Source: Gammaproteobacteria bacterium UBA3498 (lineage in GTDB: Bacteria > Pseudomonadota > Gammaproteobacteria > Pseudomonadales > Pseudohongiellaceae). Taken from it: a stretch of DNA of 6,872 bases. The notes under the pieces are model-generated. The model saw only the letters and a list, made by a program, of their open reading frames with translations, was not told where the DNA came from and made no database searches. Made by a program: the position numbers and the translations under genes. Shown piece by piece: positions 1 through 5,768 of this stretch (within the stretch, counting starts at the first letter, position 1; each line of letters begins with the position of its first letter). The DNA lies in contig DFQD01000154.1 in the NCBI GenBank assembly GCA_002377605.1, positions 1 through 6,872 on the forward strand, given 5' to 3'.

Positions 1-1032
1 AGTATTGTTGCATCGGTGCTCGCCGCGGGAGGCCTCGATCCAACTTTTGTTATTGGCGGTTTGCTCAATAGCGCTGGTACAAATGCACAGCTGGGTCAAA
101 GTCGCTATTTAGTAGCTGAAGCTGATGAGAGTGATGCTTCTTTTATGCATCTCCAGCCTATGGTGGCAGTTGTCACAAATATTGAGGCTGACCACATGAA
201 TACTTATGACGGAGATTTTGAAAATTTAAAACGATGCTTTATAGAGTTTTTGCATAATCTGCCTTTTTATGGTTTGGCAGTGCTGTGTATTGATGATGCA
301 GTAGTTCGAGAAATACTCCCTCAGGTATCCAGGCCAAAACTAACGTATGGGTTTTCAAAAACAGCAGATTATCGCATCTCTAACCTAAAGCAGTGTAAGC
401 AAACTACAGAGTTTGAAATCAATCGTCCCGGTAAAAAGAAACCGCTGAAGATTAAATTAAACATGCCGGGGAAACACAATGCACTGAATGCGACGGCAGC
501 TGTTGCCATAGCAACTGATGAGAATATTAGTGATAGAGATATTAAGGCTGGGATTCAGAGTTTTTCTGGAGTTGGCAGGCGTTTTGATATCCGAGGTGAA
601 TTTAATGTGGGTGATGGCAATGCAATGCTGATTGACGATTACGGACATCATCCAACAGAGGTTGCAGCGACAGTTAAAGCACTTAGAGATGGTTGGCCTA
701 AAAACCGATTGGTGATGGTCTATCAACCTCATCGTTACAGTCGAACAAAAGATTTGTATGAAGATTTTGTCGATGTCTTGTCAGGCGTGGATGTTTTATT
801 GTTGCTTGAAGTTTATTCAGCCGGAGAGAAAAAAATAGCTGGTGCCGATTCTAGAAGCTTGTGCCGCAGTATTCGATTAAGAGGTAAAGTCGATCCGGTT
901 TATGTGCGCAAAGTAGAGGAAGTTCACGAAGTTTTAAAGGGCCAGGTGAGGGGTGGAGATATTGTTTTGACGCAGGGCGCTGGCAGCGTTGGAGCACTTG
1001 CTAAAGAAATCGCTCAAAAAGGTCTAAGGTAG
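1..1032 (+). CDS. murC: UDP-N-acetylmuramate--L-alanine ligase, 5' end cut off by window
   Basis: This is the cytoplasmic Mur ligase that uses ATP to join L-alanine to UDP-MurNAc, the first step of the peptidoglycan stem peptide. The frame is open from base 1, so the true start lies outside the window; 343 codons are present before TAG at 1030. By comparison with E. coli MurC (about 491 residues), roughly 135 N-terminal residues are missing, including the ATP-binding GTHGKTTTT loop, which should end just upstream. Motifs seen, in fragment numbering: EADESD (40-45), TNIEADH (59-65, middle domain), the GKHNALN substrate-binding stretch, DDYGHHPTE (about 212-220, opening the C-terminal domain), QPHRYSRT, EVYSAGE and the terminal QGAGSVG. 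No frameshift or lost motif is visible. It is the first gene of the run murC-ddl-ftsQ-ftsA-ftsZ. Identification is very secure. Confidence 0.97.
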   Translation, partial: SIVASVLAAGGLDPTFVIGGLLNSAGTNAQLGQSRYLVAEADESDASFMHLQPMVAVVTNIEADHMNTYDGDFENLKRCFIEFLHNLPFYGLAVLCIDDAVVREILPQVSRPKLTYGFSKTADYRISNLKQCKQTTEFEINRPGKKKPLKIKLNMPGKHNALNATAAVAIATDENISDRDIKAGIQSFSGVGRRFDIRGEFNVGDGNAMLIDDYGHHPTEVAATVKALRDGWPKNRLVMVYQPHRYSRTKDLYEDFVDVLSGVDVLLLLEVYSAGEKKIAGADSRSLCRSIRLRGKVDPVYVRKVEEVHEVLKGQVRGGDIVLTQGAGSVGALAKEIAQKGLR

Positions 1033-1075
1033 ACTAATTTATTGATTTTAATAGAAGAATTTGGACAAATTAGTC
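1032..1075 (+). repeat. 9-bp inverted repeat spanning the murC stop and the murC-ddl spacer
   Basis: GACTAATTT (1032-1040, beginning on the last base of the murC stop codon) is repeated in perfect inverted form as AAATTAGTC (1067-1075). The intervening loop is 26 nt. The stem is AT-rich and no T-tract follows, so it is not a classical terminator. In RNA it would place the start region of ddl 13 nt after the stem. It could slow ribosomes or affect decay between the two cistrons, or be chance in an AT-rich gap. Confidence 0.4.
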
Positions 1076-1088
1076 AAGAAAAACACTA

Positions 1089-2033
1089 ATGAAACCGATA
1101 AATAAAGAGAAAATACTCGCGAAATTGGGGCATGTGGTGGTGCTAAAAGGGGGTGCTTCGGCTGAGCGAGAAATATCTCTAATTAGCGGCTCTGCCGTAT
1201 TCAATGGATTGCAAAAATTAGGCGTAAACGCCTCAATGATCGATGTAGGAAATGACATTATAGACCAATTGCGTGAAGCTAAACCGGACCTTGTTGTGAT
1301 CATGTTGCACGGTAAAGATGGGGAAGACGGAGTCATTCAAGGAATGTTGGAGATGATGCAATTGCCTTATACAGGAAGTGGGGTATTAGCTTCAGCAATT
1401 GCAATGGATAAAGTTAAAAGTAAGTTAATTTGGCGAAGATTGGGATTGAACACAGCGGATTTTGAGTTCATCAATGCAGATTCAAATTGGAATCAGCTGA
1501 TCGAAAAGTTTGGCAGGGTAGTAGTAAAACCAGTAAGCGGGGGTTCAAGTTTAGGTATTGCAATTGTAGATAACGCAGACGATTTACAACAAAAATACAG
1601 TGAAGCTCTTGCTTTTGATTCTGATGTTATCGCAGAGAAATTTATAAGTGGTACTGAGTATTCAACAGGCGTGTTGGGTGACGAAATATTTCCTACCGTA
1701 CAATTAGAAACGCCAAGAGACTTTTTTGATTATGAGGCGAAGTATGAAGATGAGAATACACGATTTATTTGCCCGCCAGAATTATCAGAGGATAAATTGC
1801 AAGTGCTGGAGTCCTTAATAAAGGACGCCTATGACAGTTTGGGCTGCACCGGTTTAGCAAGAATCGATGTGATGCAAGAAGGGGATGGTGACTTTTATTT
1901 GCTCGAGCTAAACACCATACCTGGGATGACTGAACACAGTTTCGTGCCGATGGCAGCGAAACAAGTTGGCATAACTTTCGACGAACTGATTCTTCGTATT
2001 TTGGATTACGAAACGGAAAGATTGGGCATATGA
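1089..2033 (+). CDS. ddlB: D-alanine--D-alanine ligase (ATP-grasp)
   Basis: It makes the D-Ala-D-Ala dipeptide from two D-alanines and ATP; MurF then attaches it to the UDP-MurNAc tripeptide. The 314 residues compare with 306 in E. coli DdlB. The N-terminal domain carries the KGGASAEREISL loop (20-31), whose Glu26 matches the D-Ala-binding glutamate, and the HGKDGEDG motif (74-81). The central ATP-grasp region has VVKPVSGGSSLGI. The metal site reads RID (258-260) and LELNT (272-276), with Asp260, Glu273 and Asn275 in the positions of E. coli Asp257, Glu270 and Asn272. The ATG at 1089 is preceded only by a weak purine stretch (CAAGAAAAA), so initiation may lean on translation through murC. The stop overlaps the ftsQ start (ATGA). 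The dcw position supports the ddlB type rather than a stand-alone ddlA. Confidence 0.97.
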   Translation: MKPINKEKILAKLGHVVVLKGGASAEREISLISGSAVFNGLQKLGVNASMIDVGNDIIDQLREAKPDLVVIMLHGKDGEDGVIQGMLEMMQLPYTGSGVLASAIAMDKVKSKLIWRRLGLNTADFEFINADSNWNQLIEKFGRVVVKPVSGGSSLGIAIVDNADDLQQKYSEALAFDSDVIAEKFISGTEYSTGVLGDEIFPTVQLETPRDFFDYEAKYEDENTRFICPPELSEDKLQVLESLIKDAYDSLGCTGLARIDVMQEGDGDFYLLELNTIPGMTEHSFVPMAAKQVGITFDELILRILDYETERLGI

Positions 2034-2842
2034 GACCAGATCCAAGTGACATTGCTGCCAGAAGAATGCGGAATACACGTCCACGGTATAGTTCTAGTGC
2101 ACAGCCACTTAAACCTGGGAGTGGCAAGAAGCTGACGCTAGTTATTTTGGCTCTGCTAATGATAGCTAGTTTAATTCTCGTGATCCAAAACAGAGATGGT
2201 ATCGGGCAGTACATTAATCGACCAATCTCAAAAGTGAAGATGGATAAGCAGTGGCAACAAGTTACAGAACAGGAAATTGCGCAGATGATTGCTGGATATA
2301 TGGGAACAGGATTTTTCTATTTCGATGTAACCGGAGCAAAAGAAATATTAGAGCAACATGCCTGGATTAAGGAAGCATCAATTAAAAGAATTTGGCCGGA
2401 TAGTTTGTTGTTAAGAATAACAGAGCAAGTCGCTATTGCACTTTGGGATGAGGATAAGCTTTTAACCCAGTACGGTGAAATCATTCAGCCAGAAAATGCT
2501 CGAGAATTGAATGGGCTACCGATTTTGTCGGGGCCAATTGATAGCCAGATTGAAGTAATGGAACAGTTTCAATTAATGAGCAAACTGCTGTTTTCTTCCG
2601 GGCTACGGTTAAGCGGATTAACTCTTAGCCAAAGAGGGAGCTGGAATTTAACTTTAAATGATTCAATGCAAGTTGCTGTTGGCAGAGAGCAAGTGGGCGA
2701 ACGCTTACAACGCTTTATAGAATTTTATGAAGGTCAGCCTGCTGCACAGACAGCAGGCTTTAGTTCAGTAGATTTGCGCTATAACAATGGCATAGCAGTT
2801 GAAAGTTCTCACGAAGAGCGCGCAGAGGTGGCGGTCAGGTAA
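2030..2842 (+). CDS. ftsQ: Cell division protein FtsQ
   Basis: It is the bitopic inner-membrane divisome protein that binds FtsB/FtsL and links early cytoplasmic division proteins to the periplasmic septal synthesis enzymes. The 270-residue product has an Arg-rich cytoplasmic tail (R11, R12, R14, R17, R19), one transmembrane helix at about 35-53, then a POTRA domain (about 65-133) beginning PISKVKM and ending in the family signature RIWPDSLLLRITEQ (120-133). The beta domain follows, containing the LTQYGEIIQP segment and ending in SSVDLRYNNGIAV, again typical of FtsQ. The start ATG overlaps the ddl stop as ATGA, with GGAAAG at 2015-2020 as ribosome binding site, which indicates translational coupling. 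The 3' end contains a strong hairpin (2736-2759). The stop codon shares its last A with the ATG of a 20-codon frame leading to ftsA. Confidence 0.95.
   Translation: MRPDPSDIAARRMRNTRPRYSSSAQPLKPGSGKKLTLVILALLMIASLILVIQNRDGIGQYINRPISKVKMDKQWQQVTEQEIAQMIAGYMGTGFFYFDVTGAKEILEQHAWIKEASIKRIWPDSLLLRITEQVAIALWDEDKLLTQYGEIIQPENARELNGLPILSGPIDSQIEVMEQFQLMSKLLFSSGLRLSGLTLSQRGSWNLTLNDSMQVAVGREQVGERLQRFIEFYEGQPAAQTAGFSSVDLRYNNGIAVESSHEERAEVAVR
2736..2759 (+). other. GC-rich 9-bp hairpin inside the 3' end of ftsQ
   Basis: AGCCTGCTG (2736-2744) pairs perfectly with CAGCAGGCT (2751-2759) around the 6-nt loop CACAGA, and a short TTT run (2759-2761) follows. It is the strongest compact hairpin I found in the window and resembles a weak intrinsic terminator or attenuator. 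It lies in codons for Ala-Ala-Gln-Thr-Ala, about 80 nt before the ftsQ stop, so translating ribosomes would normally melt it. The structure is read from the sequence; a function is inferred only. Confidence 0.55.
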
Positions 2843-2904
2843 TGCATTTAAAGAGTGAAAAAATCGATCTTCGAAAGCAGTTACTACTTGGAGACCATGG
2901 GTAA
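2842..2904 (+). CDS. Possible 20-residue micro-ORF bridging ftsQ and ftsA
   Basis: An ATG at 2842 opens a 20-codon frame ending in TAA at 2902-2904. Its product runs MHLKSEKIDL then RKQLLLGDHG. It starts on the last base of the ftsQ stop (TAATG, 2840-2844) and its own stop shares a base with the ftsA ATG (TAATG, 2902-2906), so it fills the intercistronic gap exactly. Purine-rich AGAGGTG (2824-2830) and CAGG (2836-2839) precede it. The peptide is hydrophilic and basic in its first half, with a Leu-Leu-Leu patch, no signal peptide and no family I recognise. It may be a coupling device that carries ribosomes from ftsQ to ftsA rather than a functional peptide. Chance is also possible at this length; nothing but layout supports it. 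Confidence 0.35.
   Translation: MHLKSEKIDLRKQLLLGDHG
2890..2894 (+). promoter_or_regulatory. Ribosome binding site of ftsA
   Basis: GGAGA stands 9 nt before the ATG at 2904 and supports that start. The nearby ATG at 2897 is out of frame with FtsA. The site lies inside the 20-codon frame at 2842-2904, so ribosomes translating that frame would pass over it just before ftsA initiation. Confidence 0.7.
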
Positions 2905-4139
2905 TGAACGTAACAGTCGACGAAAACGTGATTGTTGGTTTGGACATTGGCACTTCCAAGGTAGTTGCAATCGTCGGTGAAATAAATGAAGGCGGTGGTC
3001 TCGATATTGTCGGTATAGGGAGCCATCGATCACGCGGACTAAAAAAGGGCACAGTGGTGAATATTGAATCCACTATGGAATCGATTCAGCGTGCGATCGA
3101 AGAGGCAGAGTTAATGGCAGGTTGCCAGATACATTCTGTTTATGCCGGCATTGCCGGGAGTCACATAAGGAGTATGAATTCGCATGGCATTGTGGCGATT
3201 CGTGATGGTGAAGTTATGAAGCCAGATATAGAAAGAGTCATCGATGCCGCACAAGCAGTTGCGATTCCTGCCGATCAAAAGGTGCTGCATATCCTGCCTC
3301 AAGAATACATTATTGATTCACAGGAAGGCGTGAAGGAGCCGCTTGGTATGTCTGGTGTGCGGCTGGAAGCTAAGGTGCATTTGGTAACTTGCGCCATAAA
3401 CGCAGTTCAAAACATCGAAAAGTGTATTAGGCGATGTGGTCTTGAGACCGATGAAATTATTCTTGAACAATTAGCATCCAGCTACTCGGTACTGACGGAA
3501 GATGAGAAAGAACTCGGTGTTTGTTTAGTAGATATTGGTGGTGGCACGACTGACATCGCAATCTTTACTGACGGTGCTATTCGTCACACAGGTGTGATTC
3601 CAATTGCTGGAGATCAAGTTACTAACGATATTGCTATGGCTTTAAGAACGCCTACCGAAAATGCAGACGAAATAAAAATCAAGTACGCCTGCGCGTTAAC
3701 CCAATTAGCAAGTCCAAATGAAAATATAAAAGTACCTAGTGTTGGTGATCGTCCACCGAGAGAACTTTCGCGCCAAGCTTTGGCAGAAGTAGTTGAACCA
3801 AGATATGACGAACTTTTTACTCTGGTTCAAGCAGAACTGCAGAGAAGTGGATTCGAAAATCTATTGGCAGCTGGGGTCGTGTTAACCGGTGGTACCAGTA
3901 AGATGGAAGGTGTAGTCGACTTAGCAGAAGAAATTTTCCATGCGCCAGTGAGAATTGGGGCCCCATACAATACTAACGGATTAGCCGATATCGTGAGAAA
4001 TCCAATTTATTCAACTGGAGTTGGATTACTTCTTTATGGGCTTAAACAGCTCCAGGAACGAGAAGGAACGGATTCTGGACGCGAACCGCAAATTCAAATT
4101 GTGGACAAGGTTAAGAATTGGTTTCAGGGGCATTTTTAA
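2904..4139 (+). CDS. ftsA: Cell division protein FtsA
   Basis: It is an actin-fold ATPase that ties FtsZ filaments to the inner membrane and recruits later division proteins. The 411-residue protein begins with a short tail and then the phosphate-1 motif GLDIGTSK (12-19). The FtsA-specific 1C domain (about 84-160) includes the AGIAGSHIRSMNSHGIVAI region. Phosphate-2 is VDIGGGTTD (209-217) and the adenosine motif is LTGGTSK (327-333). The extreme C-terminus, VDKVKNWFQGHF (400-411), is the amphipathic membrane-targeting helix, reached through a short Gln/Glu/Arg-rich linker. The length and wording are close to Pseudomonas FtsA as I recall it. The start at 2904 is backed by GGAGA nine bases upstream and by the position of the first motif. 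It follows ftsQ by 61 nt and precedes ftsZ by 49 nt, as in the standard ftsQAZ run. Confidence 0.98.
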   Translation: MNVTVDENVIVGLDIGTSKVVAIVGEINEGGGLDIVGIGSHRSRGLKKGTVVNIESTMESIQRAIEEAELMAGCQIHSVYAGIAGSHIRSMNSHGIVAIRDGEVMKPDIERVIDAAQAVAIPADQKVLHILPQEYIIDSQEGVKEPLGMSGVRLEAKVHLVTCAINAVQNIEKCIRRCGLETDEIILEQLASSYSVLTEDEKELGVCLVDIGGGTTDIAIFTDGAIRHTGVIPIAGDQVTNDIAMALRTPTENADEIKIKYACALTQLASPNENIKVPSVGDRPPRELSRQALAEVVEPRYDELFTLVQAELQRSGFENLLAAGVVLTGGTSKMEGVVDLAEEIFHAPVRIGAPYNTNGLADIVRNPIYSTGVGLLLYGLKQLQEREGTDSGREPQIQIVDKVKNWFQGHF

Positions 4140-4177
4140 CAGTTACAAGTTATACAGATTCAGAACTTTTTAATAAC

Positions 4178-4184
4178 GAGGGGG
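4178..4184 (+). promoter_or_regulatory. Strong ribosome binding site of ftsZ
   Basis: GAGGGGG sits just before the ATG at 4189; its GAGG core is 7 nt from the start codon. It is the best Shine-Dalgarno sequence in the window, which fits the high amount of FtsZ needed relative to FtsQ and FtsA. The 49-nt gap before ftsZ shows no convincing promoter or terminator to me. Confidence 0.75.
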
Positions 4185-4188
4185 CTAT

Positions 4189-5340
4189 ATGTTTGAGTTA
4201 GTCGAAAACATACCGCAAAACGCTGTGATTAAAGTCATTGGTGTTGGTGGTGGCGGCGGAAATGCTGTTCACCACATGATTAGCAATCAGGTTGATGGGG
4301 TGGAATTTATTTGTGCAAATACGGATGCGCAAGCACTTGACAATCTTAAAGCAAAAACCATTCTACAAATGGGCAGCAATATCACCAAAGGATTAGGTGC
4401 AGGTGCGGACCCCGATATTGGCAGGCAGGCTGCATTGGAAGATCGAGATGAAATCGCTGAGATTTTGTCCGGCGCGGACATGGTTTTTATCACTGCAGGC
4501 ATGGGGGGAGGTACCGGAACGGGTGCTGCACCAATTGTTGCAGAAGTTGCTAGAGAAATGGGAATACTCACGGTTGCAATCGTAACTAGACCGTTTCCAT
4601 TTGAAGGCAAGAAGCGATCTTCAGTCGCTGAGCAAGGAATCCATCAACTGACTGAAAGCGTAGATTCCTTAATTACGATTCCAAATGAGAAATTATTAGA
4701 CGTGCTCGGCAAAGAAGCATCGTTGTTGGAAGCATTTAAAGCGGCGAACGATGTTTTATTAGGAGCGGTAAAAGGTATCGCAGATCTCATTATGCATCCT
4801 GGCATGATTAACGTGGATTTTGCCGATGTTAAGACTGTTATGTCAGAAATGGGAATGGCAATGATGGGAACTGGAACTGCGACTGGTGTCGACCGAGCTA
4901 GAGAAGCCGCTGAATCTGCTATACGTTCTCCACTGCTGGAGGATGTTAACTTGCAAGGAGCGCGTGGAATTTTGGTGAATATTACTGCTGGGGAAAACCT
5001 GTCTCTAGGTGAATTTTCCGAAGTAGGAGACGCAGTGGAAGAATTTGCATCCGAAGATGCGACAGTAGTAGTAGGTACTGTGATAGATCCAAACCTGGAT
5101 GAGGAAATGCACGTTACTGTTGTAGCGACTGGATTAGGTTCACAGCATGAGAGGCCCACGAAGGTTGTGGATAATACTGGCAATCAAAATGAAACTGACT
5201 ATCGTCAATTGGATACGCCAGCAGTTATGAGAAATGGCCAGGGGGCAGAACGATCACCAGTAGTGGCTCAGGCAGTTGGTGCTGAAACTGATATCGATTA
5301 TCTGGATATACCAGCTTTCTTGCGTAGACAGGCAGATTAA
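4189..5340 (+). CDS. ftsZ: Cell division GTPase FtsZ
   Basis: It is the tubulin homologue that polymerises into the Z ring at mid-cell and directs septal wall synthesis. The 383 residues equal the E. coli length. Seen in order: the T1 loop KVIGVGGGGGNAV (15-27), NTDAQAL, the tubulin signature GGGTGTG (106-112) followed by AAP, TRPFPFEGKKR, and the T7 synergy loop NVDFADV (208-214), with Asp210 and Asp213 as the residues completing the GTPase site of the next subunit. The variable linker covers roughly 320-367. It ends in the conserved C-terminal peptide DYLDIPAFLRRQAD (370-383), which binds FtsA and ZipA. The ATG at 4189 follows GAGGGGG and gives the usual MFELVENIP start. No oddities are seen. 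The stop region can pair with the downstream leader (see 5330-5371). Confidence 0.99.
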   Translation: MFELVENIPQNAVIKVIGVGGGGGNAVHHMISNQVDGVEFICANTDAQALDNLKAKTILQMGSNITKGLGAGADPDIGRQAALEDRDEIAEILSGADMVFITAGMGGGTGTGAAPIVAEVAREMGILTVAIVTRPFPFEGKKRSSVAEQGIHQLTESVDSLITIPNEKLLDVLGKEASLLEAFKAANDVLLGAVKGIADLIMHPGMINVDFADVKTVMSEMGMAMMGTGTATGVDRAREAAESAIRSPLLEDVNLQGARGILVNITAGENLSLGEFSEVGDAVEEFASEDATVVVGTVIDPNLDEEMHVTVVATGLGSQHERPTKVVDNTGNQNETDYRQLDTPAVMRNGQGAERSPVVAQAVGAETDIDYLDIPAFLRRQAD

Positions 5341-5450
5341 AGGAACGAAAAGAGTTTTTGCTTGTCTGCCTAACATAAATGAAAAAATCAGTATTGCGGG
5401 TAAACGCTATAACTTCATAAGAAAAATTTCTAAGAAATAAGAAGCAGACA
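5330..5450 (+). repeat. Three-part complementary repeats around the ftsZ stop, with two exclusive pairings
   Basis: AGGCAGA (5330-5336, last codons of ftsZ) is complementary to TCTGCCT (5365-5371). Nearly the same segment, TGTCTGC (5363-5369), is also complementary to GCAGACA (5444-5450). The two 7-bp pairings cannot coexist. Loops are long (28 and 74 nt) and no T-tract follows either stem, so neither is an ordinary terminator. The overlap could allow alternative RNA folds at the 3' end of the ftsZ message; it may also be chance. Confidence 0.3.
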
Positions 5451-5460
5451 CAGGAGAAAT

Positions 5461-5501
5461 CCGAAGGAGCACGCACATTTGGCAACAGTTTAATCCTTCG
5501 G
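5461..5501 (+). repeat. Perfect 8-bp inverted repeat upstream of the lpxC promoter candidate
   Basis: CCGAAGGA (5461-5468) and TCCTTCGG (5494-5501) are perfectly complementary across a 25-nt loop, with one further U-G pair possible outside. No T-tract follows, so it is not a standard rho-independent terminator, though it is the best candidate for a 3' structure on the ftsZ message. It ends 13 nt before the -35 of the promoter candidate, so it could equally be a protein-binding dyad. Confidence 0.45.
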
Positions 5502-5561
5502 GAGAACGCATATATTGGGATTTGCAGCCATTTTTGGTACTATGCCGCCAATTTTGCAACA
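5477..5561 (+). repeat. 11-bp direct repeat flanking the promoter candidate
   Basis: ATTTGGCAACA (5477-5487) and ATTTTGCAACA (5551-5561) match at 10 of 11 positions. They lie 74 bp apart, close to seven helical turns, one upstream of the -35 and one at or just after the expected transcription start. Such paired sites can serve a looping repressor, but two copies in an AT-rich region are weak evidence. Confidence 0.25.
5515..5543 (+). promoter_or_regulatory. Sigma70-like promoter candidate P1 for lpxC
   Basis: TTGGGA (5515-5520, 4 of 6 to TTGACA), a 17-nt spacer and TACTAT (5538-5543, 4 of 6 to TATAAT) with an extended -10 element TGG directly before it (5535-5537). Expected transcription start is near 5550, giving a leader of about 230 nt before lpxC. 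The optimal spacing and extended -10 make this the best complete promoter I can see in the region. No start site has been shown. Confidence 0.5.
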
Positions 5562-5586
5562 TTTGAGCAAAGAGTGGTGTCTGCGA

Positions 5587-5600
5587 GCAATTTCAATTGC
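5587..5600 (+). repeat. Short dyad GCAATT-TC-AATTGC in the lpxC leader
   Basis: Two perfect 6-bp half sites separated by two bases lie about 40 nt downstream of the P1 start estimate. The form fits a small dimeric regulator site, but AATT-rich dyads arise often by chance and no known regulator motif is recognised. Confidence 0.25.
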
Positions 5601-5689
5601 ACCGGTCTGTTGATGGCGAACGGCAAATCTGACTAATAATCAAACTATAGAATAGAAAAAGAGCACCGTTATAACAGCAGTAGAACAGG

Positions 5690-5707
5690 GCGAACATGAT
5701 GTTGCGC
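5690..5707 (+). other. Bulged hairpin over the start of the leader ORF
   Basis: GCG+AACA (5690-5696) pairs with TGTT+CGC (5700-5707) around the loop TGA, with G5704 bulged. The stem takes in the last base of the AGGG Shine-Dalgarno-like sequence and the first base of the ATG at 5696, so it could shield that tiny ORF from ribosomes. It partly overlaps the palindrome at 5706-5719. Confidence 0.3.
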
Positions 5708-5737
5708 TATTATAATAGCTGGAACAAAAGGGTATAG
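5696..5737 (+). CDS. Possible 13-residue leader ORF upstream of lpxC
   Basis: ATG at 5696 opens MMLRYYNSWNKRV and stops at TAG 5735-5737, 44 nt before lpxC. AGGG (5687-5690) lies 5 nt before the ATG, a plausible ribosome binding site and better spaced than that of lpxC itself. The peptide is basic and aromatic with no recognised family. It could be a regulatory leader peptide; an accidental frame is at least as likely. It is not in frame with lpxC. Confidence 0.2.
   Translation: MMLRYYNSWNKRV
5706..5719 (+). promoter_or_regulatory. Perfect 14-bp palindrome containing a consensus -10 (TATAAT)
   Basis: GCTATTATAATAGC is a perfect palindrome whose centre contains TATAAT at 5711-5716. No acceptable -35 hexamer stands 16-18 nt upstream (GGGCGA at the 17-nt position) and there is no extended -10, so as a sigma70 promoter it would need an activator. 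Because it is symmetric, the same hexamer occurs on the other strand. It could be an operator lying over a -10 element. Confidence 0.35.
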
Positions 5738-5763
5738 GGACATTATCCTGCAGCAACACAAAT

Positions 5764-5768
5764 AAAGG
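5764..5768 (+). promoter_or_regulatory. Weak, distant ribosome binding site of lpxC
   Basis: AAAGG lies 13 nt before the ATG at 5782, longer than the usual 5-9 nt. It sits inside a 10-bp palindrome, AAAGGCCTTT (5764-5773). The start at 5782 is nevertheless firm, because the next residues match the conserved LpxC N-terminus. The poor spacing suggests that lpxC translation is limited. Confidence 0.45.

Noticed and set aside
828..836. Run of seven A in murC as a possible slippage site
   Set aside because: The phase is GAG AAA AAA ATA, not the usual frameshift heptamer phase, and the frame continues normally through conserved MurC motifs.
1811..1826. 6-bp hairpin GTCCTT-AATA-AAGGAC inside ddl
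   Set aside because: Short, mid-gene, with no T-tract or nearby boundary to give it a role.
1765..2214. 149-codon frame on the minus strand over the ddl-ftsQ junction
   Set aside because: It lies fully antisense to two well-identified genes, its product has no recognisable domain, and the composition looks like an antisense shadow.
3957..3964. GGGGCCCC palindrome in ftsA
   Set aside because: An 8-bp coding-region palindrome with no loop or context; expected by chance.
4644..5183. 179-codon minus-strand frame inside ftsZ
   Set aside because: Its Ser/Thr/Pro-rich product is what an antisense reading of the Gly/Ala/Asp/Glu-rich ftsZ gene gives; no ribosome binding site or domain seen.
5379..5420. 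13-codon ORF MKKSVLRVNAITS after ftsZ
   Set aside because: No ribosome binding site, no coupling to ftsZ, and length expected by chance.
5225..5485. 86-codon minus-strand frame across the ftsZ end and intergenic region
   Set aside because: Partly antisense to ftsZ, no recognisable family and no supporting start signals.
5542..5636. Two tiny ORFs joined by TGATG (23 and 7 codons) in the lpxC leader
   Set aside because: The first ATG falls on the -10 of the promoter candidate, upstream of its expected start site, and has no Shine-Dalgarno sequence; the second is only 7 codons.
5610..5639. Promoter-like TTGATG with TAATAA 18 nt later
   Set aside because: The -10 matches consensus at only three positions; weaker than the candidate at 5515-5543.
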